Shown: positions 1 through 6,101, counted from the first letter of the stretch. The stretch: 10,449 nt of DNA from an uncultured Actinomycetes bacterium (GCA_903898855.1 CAIUHB010000232.1:1-10449), one strand, 5' to 3'. Made by a program: numbers and translations. Notes: a model not told the origin generated them from the sequence alone.

Positions 1-1
1 C

Positions 2-778
2 CACGATGTCCGCGTAGTACGCCTGCCCCGTCACGGCGCCTCACTTCCAATTGCGATTGCAGTCTCCTGTTCGGCCGACCGCCAAGCAAAGGGCAAGATC
101 ACCAAAGAGGGTGTATTCCTTGAGAAGTTAGAACAAGATCCGGCGCGCTTTATGCCAGATACAACGGCTGAGCACTTGATTGAATCCTCCGGCGGGGTTG
201 TAAAGATTGATCTCAACCAACCAATGAAGTATGTATTAGCCGAACTCGCTAAGCACCCAATCAAGACTCGACTTTCGCTCACCGGAACTTTGGTGGTCGC
301 GCGCGATATCGCCCATGCCAAAATTAAAGAGATTCTGGATAGTGGCAAAGAGTTGCCGCAATATATGAAGGATTACGCCGTTTATTACGCGGGTCCCGCC
401 AAGACTCCCGAAGGTTATGCCTCTGGTTCATTTGGCCCAACAACAGCCGGTCGCATGGATTCCTATGTCGATCAGTTCCAAGCTGCTGGTGGTTCGATGG
501 TGATGTTGGCTAAGGGAAATCGTTCTAAGCAAGTAACCGATGCCTGCAAAGCACATGGTGGCTTCTACCTTGGTTCTATTGGTGGCCCCGCTGCTCGCTT
601 AGCCCAAGATTGCATCAAGAAAGTTGAAGTCTTGGATTACGCCGAACTTGGAATGGAAGCGGTCTGGAAAATCGAAGTGGAAGACTTCCCAGCCTTCATC
701 GTGGTTGATAACAAGGGCAATGATTTCTTCGCTGAGACCAGCAAGCCACTCAGCATTGGAACAAAGCCAGCTAATTAA
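2..778 (+). CDS. fumA: Class I fumarate hydratase, C-terminal part (5' end outside window)
   Basis: Iron-sulfur fumarase that interconverts fumarate and L-malate in the TCA cycle, cytoplasmic. The frame is open from the left edge, giving 258 residues, about half of the usual ~550. From memory it aligns almost gap-free with the E. coli FumA C-terminal half: [14 protein letters not shown], then VSCSADR, whose Cys corresponds to the third 4Fe-4S ligand (Cys318 in FumA). It continues through the beta domain with [74 protein letters not shown] and [18 protein letters not shown]. FumA's GASC is GASL here; that Cys is not a cluster ligand. The ATG at 152 is internal, since conserved sequence extends upstream of it. 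The stop TAA lies 18 bp from the convergent stop of the next gene. Identification is firm; the first two cluster cysteines cannot be checked. Confidence 0.96.
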   Translation, partial: HDVRVVRLPRHGASLPIAIAVSCSADRQAKGKITKEGVFLEKLEQDPARFMPDTTAEHLIESSGGVVKIDLNQPMKYVLAELAKHPIKTRLSLTGTLVVARDIAHAKIKEILDSGKELPQYMKDYAVYYAGPAKTPEGYASGSFGPTTAGRMDSYVDQFQAAGGSMVMLAKGNRSKQVTDACKAHGGFYLGSIGGPAARLAQDCIKKVEVLDYAELGMEAVWKIEVEDFPAFIVVDNKGNDFFAETSKPLSIGTKPAN

Positions 779-783
779 TTAGC
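770..783. repeat. 14-bp perfect palindrome over the fumarase stop codon
   Basis: GCTAATTAATTAGC is a perfect, loopless palindrome that contains the last codons and TAA of the fumarase gene, between two convergent genes. It has no GC-rich stem or following T-run, so it does not look like a classical terminator. It may be chance in an AT-rich spot. Confidence 0.4.
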
Positions 784-796
784 GATGCCTTAATTC

Positions 797-1417
797 TTAG
801 TAATAACCGTGGCGATGCTTTTTTGATAGCGCCGCACATGGAGTGCCGTAACGAGCTTGAATGTAGGAAAGTCCCCACTTGATTTGGGTGACTGGATTCT
901 TGCGCCAGTCCAACGAGACAACTTCCATCTTGGTTGGTGGCAAAGCTTGGGCAATTCCCTGGGCGCCAGAGCGATAGTTGTGGGCCTGGAAATTCCAATG
1001 GCTCTCGGAGGTCCAAAGTTTGTCGAGGCAAGCCATCTGGGTCTGGTTCCAGTTATAGGAATCCAAAAGGGTGGAAGCGACTTGGCGAGCGCCATCTGGA
1101 GTTTTGGCTAGCTCAACCTGGCGAGCAACCATCGAGACAACGGCAATCGACTTGGCATCAACCGTGGTCACGCCATCAAGGCTGACAGTGATCGCGGTCT
1201 GTGGGTCAATGGTGGTTGCACCCGTGGCTGGGTCATTGGGAAGCAAAGTGGTTTGGGGATCGCTCACGATCATGGCATCGGGAATGCTCACCGATGTGGA
1301 AAGGGCAGTCTGAGCAAAGGTGGCATCGACCATCGAAATTCCGGCGAAGAGGGCGGCTGCGGCCAGCGCATAGGCAGGGCGACGAAGGCTCTTGATGGTG
1401 ACCTGAGGTCGTGCCAT
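797..1417 (-). CDS. Secreted lytic transglycosylase-like protein
   Basis: Predicted exported 206-aa protein acting on peptidoglycan. Residues 1-35 form a signal peptide: basic start (KSLRRP), hydrophobic stretch AYALAAAALFAGISMV, and an A-x-A-like site before QTALST. Residues ~36-120 are low in complexity, rich in Thr, Asp, Val and Ala, probably a linker. Residues ~122-206 are the small catalytic domain common in actinobacterial cell-wall enzymes (aggregation-promoting-factor C-terminal/SLT-like): ACLDKLWTSESHWNFQAHN, SGAQGIAQALP, NPVTQIKWGLSYIQARYGTPC. Glu138 in TSESHW is the likely catalytic acid; Cys130 and Cys194 may form a disulfide. The start is supported by AAGGGAG about 5-11 nt upstream. 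No LysM or SH3 domain is present, so it is minimal for the family. The GTAAC-type repeats upstream suggest control by a cell-wall response regulator. The enzymatic product is inferred, not proven. Confidence 0.85.
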   Translation of the reverse strand: MARPQVTIKSLRRPAYALAAAALFAGISMVDATFAQTALSTSVSIPDAMIVSDPQTTLLPNDPATGATTIDPQTAITVSLDGVTTVDAKSIAVVSMVARQVELAKTPDGARQVASTLLDSYNWNQTQMACLDKLWTSESHWNFQAHNYRSGAQGIAQALPPTKMEVVSLDWRKNPVTQIKWGLSYIQARYGTPCAALSKKHRHGYY

Positions 1418-1486
1418 GAGCTTCTCCCTTCTGCTTGCTAGCTCTTCAGGGCCCCGGATGGGTGACCTGACGGGTTACAGAGTTAC
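1397..1486 (-). promoter_or_regulatory. GTAAC/GTCAC repeat cluster, possible MtrA-type operator
   Basis: Reading the minus strand toward the gene, GTAAC occurs at 1486-1482 and 1478-1474 (8-bp period: GTAACtctGTAAC), followed by GTCAC at 1466-1462 and again at 1402-1398 just inside the coding start. The last two lie in an exact 10-bp repeat, TCAGGTCACC, at 1470-1461 and 1406-1397, 64 bp apart. MtrA, the actinobacterial OmpR-type response regulator, is reported to bind loosely conserved direct repeats with GTAAC/GTCAC cores and to control peptidoglycan hydrolase genes. Position and target type fit; the assignment is an inference. Confidence 0.4.
1422..1432 (-). promoter_or_regulatory. Ribosome binding site of the transglycosylase-like gene
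   Basis: On the minus strand, GCAGAAGGGAGAAGCTC precedes the ATG. The purine run AGAAGGGAGAA is a good Shine-Dalgarno and fixes the start at 1417. It contrasts with the poor sites of several neighbouring genes. Confidence 0.7.
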
Positions 1487-1652
1487 AGGGCTGGATAGAT
1501 GAGGCAAATTTTCGCCCCCATAGCCATTAAAAAAGATTTATCTCACAGAAAAGTGGCGATTTAAAAATGCAGGTCAGCAAGCGAGATGTCCGAAATTACC
1601 GTTATGTCGCTCAGCGTAAAAAATCGGCCTTTGACACGCCGAAGTCGGGGTT

Positions 1653-1673
1653 GAGGCTTACGCGTAAGGCCTC
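1653..1673. terminator. Hairpin downstream of phoH2 (second of two)
   Basis: GAGGCTTACGCGTAAGGCCTC folds back on itself: the arms GAGGCTTAC and GTAAGGCCTC pair with one bulged G, and the core TTACGCGTAA is a perfect palindrome. It lies 5 nt beyond the first hairpin, and no clear T-run follows on the minus strand. It could reinforce termination of phoH2 or be a protein-binding palindrome. Confidence 0.4.
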
Positions 1674-1677
1674 TTAA

Positions 1678-1702
1678 AGCTAAGTCGGACTCTGACTTAG
1701 CT
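1678..1702 (-). terminator. Hairpin at the 3' end of phoH2, probable terminator
   Basis: AGCTAAGTC and GACTTAGCT form a perfect 9-bp stem around a 7-nt loop. The stem contains the phoH2 stop codon (1697-1699). On the minus strand it is followed by TTTAAG, a short weak U-tract, so it is a probable but not textbook intrinsic terminator. Confidence 0.55.
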
Positions 1703-3043
1703 GGAGAAGTTGATGGGGTCTTCCAACATCTCGGTGACCAAGGCGGCAATCGGCGAGCGCTCGGACCGGGTCAAGGTGATGTGGGCGAAGAGCGGATGGC
1801 CCTTGAGGGATTCGACCACTGCCACAACGCCATCATGACGGCCAACCCGCAAGTTATCGCGCTGGGCAATGTCGTGGGTCAAGATCACTCTGGAGTTCTG
1901 GCCAATTCGAGAGAGGACGGTGAGCAGAACTCCGCGCTCCAAGGATTGAGCCTCATCAACAATGACATAGGAGTCGTGGAGTGAGCGACCTCGGATATGG
2001 GTCAAGGGCAGGACTTCAATGAGTCCGCGTTCGATAATCTCCTCGATCACGCTCTCACTAACTAGGGCTCCCAAAGTATCGAAGACGGCCTGGGCCCAAG
2101 GCGACATCTTCTCGTTCTCGGACCCCGGCAAGTAACCGAGCTCCTGACCGCCCACGGCATAGAGCGGACGGAAGATGACCACCTTTTTATGATGGCGCTT
2201 TTCTAGGACTGCTTCCAACCCAGCGCTGAGTGCGAGCGCACTCTTACCGGTACCGGCGCGACCCCCTAATGAGACGATGCCGATTTCATTGTCAAGCAAA
2301 ATATCGAGGGCAACTCGTTGTTCGGCGCTGCGGCCGTGGAGTCCAAAAGCTTGGCGGTCTCCGCGAACCAGAATCAGATTCTTATCTGGAGTTACTCGAG
2401 CAAGCGCGCTCCCCTTCTCGGAGTGAAGGACGATGCCGGTGTGACAAGGATGTTCTTTCGCTAATTCGTGCGGAACTTTATTTTGTTCATATAGAGCGTC
2501 AATCAAAGTTCCGGGAACATCAACTTCGACCATTCCGGTCCAGCCACTGGTGGCGGCGAGTTCGGCGCGATACTCCTCGGATTCGACTCCTACTGATGAG
2601 GCTTTAACGCGAAGTGGAAGGTCTTTGGTTACTAGTACTACATCGTGGCCCTCTGCCATGAGGTTGCGAGCGATCGCCAAAATACGTGAATCATTCGAGC
2701 CATCGCGCAAGAAACCAGCTGGCAGGCCAGAAGGGTCAGAGTGGTTAAGTTCGACTTTTAGCGTTCCACCCTTTTGATTGAGCTCAATCTCTTCATCTAG
2801 CCGGCCATGTGAGATCCGAAGATCATCCAAGGTGCGAAGGGCGTTGCGAGCAAAGTAGCCGAGTTCTGGGTGGTCGCGCTTGGTTTCGAGTTCGCCAATG
2901 ACGACTATCGGAATGATTACTTGATGCTCTGCGAATCTAGTGAGGGCGCCGGGATCTGCCAGCAGCACACTGGTATCTAGGACATATGTCTTGCGGCCTT
3001 GAGCTGATTTCTTCGCAGGTTGTGACAAGTGCGAACTTCCCAT
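1697..3043 (-). CDS. phoH2: PIN-domain PhoH-family ATPase (PhoH2 type)
   Basis: A 448-aa cytoplasmic protein fusing a PIN nuclease domain to a PhoH P-loop ATPase. The mycobacterial homologue (Rv1095) is described as an ATP-dependent RNA helicase and RNase. The PIN domain spans ~18-150, with its acidic residues in place: Asp23 (YVLDTSVLL), Glu51 (VIGELETKR), Asp118 (GSNDSRILA) and Asp141 ([11 protein letters not shown]). A middle segment (~165-235) leads into the ATPase: Walker [14 protein letters not shown] at ~260-272 and Walker [15 protein letters not shown] at ~358-371, followed by [15 protein letters not shown]. Length and order match full-length family members, so it seems intact. Upstream of the ATG there is no good Shine-Dalgarno; a TATTTA 7 nt before the ATG might drive a leaderless message. 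In mycobacteria a small antitoxin-like gene (phoAT) precedes phoH2; I see none in the 161 bp upstream. Confidence 0.95.
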   Translation of the reverse strand: MGSSHLSQPAKKSAQGRKTYVLDTSVLLADPGALTRFAEHQVIIPIVVIGELETKRDHPELGYFARNALRTLDDLRISHGRLDEEIELNQKGGTLKVELNHSDPSGLPAGFLRDGSNDSRILAIARNLMAEGHDVVLVTKDLPLRVKASSVGVESEEYRAELAATSGWTGMVEVDVPGTLIDALYEQNKVPHELAKEHPCHTGIVLHSEKGSALARVTPDKNLILVRGDRQAFGLHGRSAEQRVALDILLDNEIGIVSLGGRAGTGKSALALSAGLEAVLEKRHHKKVVIFRPLYAVGGQELGYLPGSENEKMSPWAQAVFDTLGALVSESVIEEIIERGLIEVLPLTHIRGRSLHDSYVIVDEAQSLERGVLLTVLSRIGQNSRVILTHDIAQRDNLRVGRHDGVVAVVESLKGHPLFAHITLTRSERSPIAALVTEMLEDPINFSS

Positions 3044-3204
3044 TCTCTAGTAAATATGGAGTGGCCTCACTATTTAGTTTTATCCAGGTCGCGGTAAAGA
3101 ATTGGGAAGGGCGACGAATGAATTAATACAGTGAAAAGATAAAACGAATTTCCGGCAACCAGCCTTCGACACGCGATTGGCTTATATGAAATTCTGGTTA
3201 CGAG

Positions 3205-3996
3205 TTAAATGCCAAATCTGCGGTGGCGCTGGGAGTAAGCACGTAGCGCGCGCAGGAAATCGACTCGGCGGAAATCCGGCCAATATGCCTCGCAGAAATA
3301 GAACTCGGAATGAGCCGACTGCCAGAGCAAAAAGCCACCGAGGCGCTGTTCGCCAGAGGTGCGAATAACTAGGTCTGGGTCGGGCAGCCCAGCTGTGTAT
3401 AGGTGCTTACTAATTTCATCAACGCTCACCGACTGGGCAATCGCCTCCGGACTCATGCCAGCTTTGGCCTTATCCAAAATTAAAGATTTCACAGCATCGG
3501 CAATCTCGCTGCGACCTCCATATCCAACGGCAAGGTTAACTACTACCCCATCAATATCCTTCGTCGCTTCGGCAACTTTGGCTAGTCGTTCGCGAAGTTC
3601 TGGCGGCAAGAGCTCCATGGAGCCTACCGGGCGAATTGGCCAGCGCTTTTTGGTAGCTAGTTCATCAATGGTGTCGCCAATGATTTGAAGCAACGGTGCT
3701 AATTCATCTGCTGGCCGGTGCAGATTTTGATTAGAGAGCAACCAGAGCGTCACAACTTTTACATGGGTCTGTTCTGACCACTCCAGCAAATTTACAATTT
3801 TAGAGGCGCCGACTTTATGACCGCGCGCAGAAGAGGTATCGCCATCGATGGAGGGATTGGCCTTTGACCACCGACGATTGCCGTCAAGAATGACGCCGAT
3901 ATGGTGTGGGGTCTCGGTGAAATCTAATCGTTCAAAGAGCCGGAGCTCGTAGAGCGGGTAGAGAACAGATTTAAGAGCGAGCTTTAAATTCAGCAA
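3205..3996 (-). CDS. uppS: Isoprenyl transferase (UppS / short-chain Z-isoprenyl diphosphate synthase family)
   Basis: Cis-prenyltransferase that adds isopentenyl units to an allylic diphosphate, feeding polyprenyl phosphate carriers for cell-wall synthesis. Visible motifs: HHIGVILDGNRRWSK with catalytic Asp38, ARGHKVGASKIVNLLEW, LWLLSNQNLHRPADEL (the STENW-like loop, altered), VNLAVGYGGRSEIADAV, and PDPDLVIRTSGEQRLGGFLL with WQSAHSEFYF, then WPDFRRVDFLRALRAY near the end. The RTSGEQRL...FLLWQSAHSE and HLYTAGLPDPDL variants recall M. tuberculosis Rv1086 (omega,E,Z-farnesyl diphosphate synthase) more than Rv2361c, so the product may be short-chain. The start is uncertain. The first ATG (4056) would overlap the DUF3817 gene by 86 bp. 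I prefer TTG at 3996 (26-bp overlap), which leaves the usual short N-terminus before the family's KSVLYPLYELRL helix and gives 263 aa. Confidence 0.9.
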   Translation of the reverse strand: MLNLKLALKSVLYPLYELRLFERLDFTETPHHIGVILDGNRRWSKANPSIDGDTSSARGHKVGASKIVNLLEWSEQTHVKVVTLWLLSNQNLHRPADELAPLLQIIGDTIDELATKKRWPIRPVGSMELLPPELRERLAKVAEATKDIDGVVVNLAVGYGGRSEIADAVKSLILDKAKAGMSPEAIAQSVSVDEISKHLYTAGLPDPDLVIRTSGEQRLGGFLLWQSAHSEFYFCEAYWPDFRRVDFLRALRAYSQRHRRFGI

Positions 3997-4303
3997 TTGC
4001 GCGACGCTCTGCGATGAATGAGGCGACGGGAAGAGTTCCAGCCAGGATGAAGGCAACGGTGGTGGTTAAAGATTTGCGCGCCTTAATGCAGTAGTGGAAT
4101 GCAGCTAAAACGTAGATTGGATAAGTAAAGCCGTGGACGATCGGAATCCAGACCACAGCGTTATGAAGTGAAGAATGAGGCCAGATGTATTTAATAGGAA
4201 GGTCAACAAACCAAAGAAGAAGGGACATAACTCCTGCCCAGATCGCCATTACGCGATAGCGGCGCATTGCACCCTCAAGGCCTTTAATCGGTGTATTGCT
4301 CAT
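3971..4303 (-). CDS. DUF3817 small integral membrane protein
   Basis: A 110-aa protein of the DUF3817 family (YdzA-like), of unknown biochemical function. It shows the family pattern: MRRYRVMAIWAGVMSLLLWF (first membrane segment, ~14-33), VDLPIKYIWP, WIPIVHGFTYPIYVLAAFHY (second segment with the family's VHG...Y pattern, ~52-71), a basic loop KARKS, then TVAFILAGTLPVASFIAERR (third segment and the typical SFxAERR end). The ATG at 4303 overlaps the stop of surf1 as ATGA, indicating translational coupling; a second Met at residue 13 is nearer the conserved start but lacks that coupling. Its 3' end overlaps the proposed TTG start of uppS by 26 bp. Sitting between a SURF1-like gene and a prenyltransferase suggests a membrane or respiratory context, but no function can be assigned. 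Confidence 0.85.
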   Translation of the reverse strand: MSNTPIKGLEGAMRRYRVMAIWAGVMSLLLWFVDLPIKYIWPHSSLHNAVVWIPIVHGFTYPIYVLAAFHYCIKARKSLTTTVAFILAGTLPVASFIAERRAIAEFKARS

Positions 4304-5016
4304 GCCGCTACTTTATCCGCCTTTCTCGAGAAAATGGGGAGCGCGATAACTAGCAGCGCCATAATCCACCAGATAAATACATAAGAGATGTGCTGCCAAT
4401 AAAAACCAGCGACCGCAGAATGAATTTGCGGGCTGGCGATTGGATCTTCCGAGATGTTCTGGCCGAGTGCGGTCTGCTCGCTTTTTACAATGATGTAGCC
4501 ATCGAGAAGTCGGAGCTTGGTATCTCCAACGATGAGGGCGGGATCAATTCGCGATAGCTCATCTTTTCCGGCTACTGCAAAATCTGTACTTTGGCGGGGG
4601 TAGAGCCGGCCGATAAGTAAAACCTTCTCGTTGATATCTTGCGGAACGTTTTGGTCGAGTCCGCGCACCACCAAGATTCCCTCATTACGTGAAATCTGCA
4701 AAAGTCTGACCTCTAGTGATTTCGCAAATGTATTTTTGCTGCCATCGGCCTTTAATGGAAATTGTCCGAGCGCTGAATAAGTATGTACATAATTTCCAGA
4801 AGTACGAACTAAGCGATTGATTGCCGCTGGGGTTAAATTTGTTCCAGCCGATGCAATCTGAGTTAGGTCGACTATTGGCCGCTCTGGTTGGTTCTGCTTT
4901 AACGCTTGGGATTGGTGCGCGCGGTGTAGTTGCCAGATTCCTAATTCAAAGAAGGTGGTAGCTAGTACTGCGACTAGAAGTACAGCAAAGATGGTTTTAG
5001 TTTTGGGAATTCTCAT
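4300..5016 (-). CDS. SURF1-family cytochrome oxidase assembly protein
   Basis: SURF1/Shy1 proteins assist insertion of heme a into cytochrome c oxidase subunit I. This 238-aa protein has the family layout: an N-terminal membrane helix (IFAVLLVAVLATTFFELG, ~9-26) ending in GIWQLHRA, the family's G-x-WQLxR signature; a long extracytoplasmic domain with RLVRTSGNY, ILVVRGLD and VLLIGRLYP; and a C-terminal helix (YVFIWWIMALLVIALPIF) after HSAVAGFYWQHI. I chose the ATG at 5016, preceded by AAGAGCGAAG; an ATG at 5079 exists but would add 21 residues that overlap most of the upstream small ORF in another frame and lack family character. It ends ATGA-overlapped with the DUF3817 gene. No cox or cta gene is visible nearby. 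Sequence conservation outside the termini is low, as is normal for this family. Confidence 0.85.
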   Translation of the reverse strand: MRIPKTKTIFAVLLVAVLATTFFELGIWQLHRAHQSQALKQNQPERPIVDLTQIASAGTNLTPAAINRLVRTSGNYVHTYSALGQFPLKADGSKNTFAKSLEVRLLQISRNEGILVVRGLDQNVPQDINEKVLLIGRLYPRQSTDFAVAGKDELSRIDPALIVGDTKLRLLDGYIIVKSEQTALGQNISEDPIASPQIHSAVAGFYWQHISYVFIWWIMALLVIALPIFSRKADKVAA

Positions 5017-5143
5017 CTTCGCTCTTTGCCGCACGCTTATAACGGCGATAGAAACTAGTGAGCAAAAGCGCAACTGCAATCGTTAATACGATCATGACTA
5101 CGGAACCGGCGACTCCTGCAGGTACATCTGTCTGTGCGGGCAT
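4997..5143 (-). CDS. Hypothetical 48-aa single-pass membrane protein
   Basis: A short frame upstream of and overlapping surf1 by 20 bp: MPAQTDVPAG, then a hydrophobic helix (VAGSVVMIVLTIAVALLLTS, residues ~11-30), then a basic and charged tail (FYRRYKRAAKSEDENSQN). The layout is N-out/C-in by the positive-inside rule. On the minus strand TAGTAT lies 7 nt upstream of the ATG (TAGTATtacctctATG), with no Shine-Dalgarno, the arrangement of a leaderless actinobacterial mRNA. It would be the first gene of the operon with surf1, the DUF3817 gene and uppS. It resembles in shape the small membrane protein (Rv1083 type) that follows mca in other actinobacteria, but the similarity is from memory. Coding status rests on the helix, promoter spacing and coupling overlap. 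Confidence 0.6.
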   Translation of the reverse strand: MPAQTDVPAGVAGSVVMIVLTIAVALLLTSFYRRYKRAAKSEDENSQN

Positions 5144-5178
5144 AGAGGTAATACTAGTGGTGCAGGTAGGCTTGCCTT
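5144..5178. promoter_or_regulatory. 35-bp divergent promoter region with two leaderless-type -10 elements
   Basis: The whole space between the two divergent start codons is 35 bp. Minus strand: TAGTAT (5156-5151) then 7 nt then ATG. Plus strand: TAGGCT (5167-5172) then 6 nt then ATG. Both fit the TANNNT -10 rule with transcription starting at or near the start codon. No clear -35 hexamer is seen for either; any would overlap the opposing promoter or coding sequence, so the two promoters probably interfere. Confidence 0.5.
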
Positions 5179-5592
5179 ATGAGCCCCTCAAATCGCCCAG
5201 AGGATTTTCGCGAACGCAGTGAATATTTGCGAGAGCGATATGGAATCACTCCTGGCCTACATAAGAAGTGGATTGCTCCAGCAGTATTTCTCACCCTATT
5301 GGGTGGCGGTTGGTTAATCTGGAGTGCAAACTTTTATGCCAAGCCCGCTGTTCGCTCAACACTTATTTCCTTTACTGCAGTTGATGCCTCGAAAGTATCG
5401 GTTCGATATTCACTCGAATTTAAAAACTCTGATCTCTCCCACACCTGTCGCCTGGTTGCCCACGACTACGGCACAAATGTGGTGGGCGAACTCGTTGATC
5501 AAATCCCAGCGGGACTTGCCCACACCACGCGCACCGTCATCATTCCCACCCGGCTGCTCGCAGTTAGTGCGGGAATTGAGAATTGCTCCTAG
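5179..5592 (+). CDS. DUF4307 membrane-anchored protein
   Basis: A 137-aa protein matching the actinobacterial DUF4307 family; function unknown. Layout: a charged cytoplasmic N-terminus (FRERSEYLRERYGIT, ~10-24), one membrane helix (WIAPAVFLTLLGGGWLIWSA, ~31-50), and an extracytoplasmic beta-rich domain with FTAVDASKVSVRYSLEF, the conserved Cys90 in SHTCRLVAHDYG, VVGELVDQIPAG, and Cys136 near the end (GIENCS). The two cysteines could pair outside the cell. It lies 23 bp upstream of greA on the same strand, the same pairing as Rv1081c-greA in M. tuberculosis, where mca is the divergent neighbour; here that neighbour is the small membrane ORF. Its start has a TAGGCT -10-like element 6 nt upstream and no usable Shine-Dalgarno, suggesting a leaderless message. 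Confidence 0.85.
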   Translation: MSPSNRPEDFRERSEYLRERYGITPGLHKKWIAPAVFLTLLGGGWLIWSANFYAKPAVRSTLISFTAVDASKVSVRYSLEFKNSDLSHTCRLVAHDYGTNVVGELVDQIPAGLAHTTRTVIIPTRLLAVSAGIENCS

Positions 5593-5605
5593 CAAGGCCT
5601 AAACT
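5576..5605 (+). promoter_or_regulatory. Probable greA promoter
   Basis: TTGAGA (5576-5581) and TAAACT (5600-5605) are separated by 18 bp, a good sigma70-type match. The -10 ends 10 nt before the greA ATG, predicting a leader of only a few bases. It overlaps the 3' end of the DUF4307 gene, so greA may have its own start besides readthrough. Confidence 0.55.
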
Positions 5606-5615
5606 TCGAGACCTT

Positions 5616-6101
5616 ATGAGCACCGATAAAACGCAGACCTGGCTTACCCAAGAGGCGGCAGACCGCCTGGCGGCAGAGTTGGCCGAACTTGAAGGTCCTC
5701 GTCGAGCCGATATCGTGAAAAAGATTGAAGCTGCTCGAGCCGAAGGTGATCTCAAGGAGAACGGTGGCTATCACGCCGCTAAGGAAGAGCAAGGCAAGAC
5801 CGAAGCTCGCATTCGCCAACTTCGCCATATGCTCGAAAATGCTCATATCGGAACTCCCCCTGCCGGTGAATCTGGCGTAGTGGGGCTTGGAATGTTGATC
5901 ACCGTTGATATCGCTGGTGAAGAGATGAAGTTCCTACTTGGTTCTCGCGAGATAGCCACTGATGATGTCGATGTTTATAGCGAGAAGTCACCACTCGGCG
6001 CTGCTGTTCATGGCGCAAAGGTCGGCGATACCGTTAATTTCGTTGCGCCAAATGGCAAGGAAATTAAAGTCGCAATTCTAGAAGCGCAAACGTACTTCTA
6101 A
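5616..6101 (+). CDS. greA: Transcription elongation factor GreA
   Basis: GreA enters the RNA polymerase secondary channel and stimulates cleavage of backtracked transcripts. The 161-aa length is typical. Residues ~1-78 form the antiparallel coiled coil: LTQEAADRLAAELAELEG, IVKKIEAARAEGDLKENGGY, HAAKEEQGKTEARIRQLRHM. The acidic tip residues Asp45 and Glu48 (GDLKENGGYH) are preserved. The C-terminal FKBP-like domain follows, with VGLGMLITVDIAGEEMKFLL, SEKSPLGAAVHGAKVGDTVN and a short end AILEAQTYF. The ATG at 5616 is chosen over an in-frame ATG at 5583 because it gives the standard N-terminus and lies just past a good promoter. It is convergent with the ABC permease gene 51 bp downstream. Identification is secure. 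Confidence 0.97.
   Translation: MSTDKTQTWLTQEAADRLAAELAELEGPRRADIVKKIEAARAEGDLKENGGYHAAKEEQGKTEARIRQLRHMLENAHIGTPPAGESGVVGLGMLITVDIAGEEMKFLLGSREIATDDVDVYSEKSPLGAAVHGAKVGDTVNFVAPNGKEIKVAILEAQTYF

Larger units (their letters stand above)
1418..1696. other. 279-bp intergenic region between phoH2 and the transglycosylase-like gene
   Basis: This is the longest non-coding stretch in a very compact window. From the phoH2 side it holds two hairpins (1678-1702 and 1653-1673), then about 150 bp of mixed sequence with A/T runs (for example at 1528-1534), then the GTAAC/GTCAC cluster and the ribosome site of the downstream gene. A weak promoter candidate on the minus strand is TTGCCT (about 1504) with TAACTC 16 nt further on, overlapping the first GTAAC. 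No ORF with coding character and no riboswitch family I recognise was found. Confidence 0.5.

Noticed and set aside
152..778. Fumarase as a complete gene from ATG 152
   Set aside because: Conserved fumarase sequence, including the cluster Cys, is in frame upstream to the window edge.
779..830. Terminator for the fumarase gene (T6 run at 819-824 with the repeated GCGATGC)
   Set aside because: GCGATGC occurs as a direct, not inverted, repeat; no stable stem precedes the T-run, which lies inside the convergent gene.
797..1095. Other frames within the transglycosylase-like gene
   Set aside because: The 206-codon frame has a signal peptide, a family domain and a ribosome site; the alternatives have none.
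1418..1696. A c-di-AMP (ydaO/yuaA) riboswitch, often found before actinobacterial cell-wall hydrolase genes
   Set aside because: The conserved core segments of that riboswitch are not present; only simple hairpins and GTAAC repeats are seen.
2230..2607. Plus-strand ORF of 125 codons opposite phoH2
   Set aside because: Arg/Ser-rich composition with no motif; it is the antisense shadow of a well-conserved gene.
3044..3204. Terminator, promoter or small antitoxin gene between uppS and phoH2
   Set aside because: Only a 6-bp inverted repeat (AACCAG/CTGGTT) with a 31-nt loop and poor promoter boxes (TTTACC/TAAATA) were found; no short ORF has coding character.
4300..5079. Longer SURF1 start at 5079
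   Set aside because: The added 21 residues are read out of frame through the small membrane ORF, with no family-like sequence; the ATG at 5016 has a better upstream purine run.
5583..6101. Longer GreA start at 5583
   Set aside because: It adds 11 residues not seen in GreA and would start upstream of the predicted transcript.
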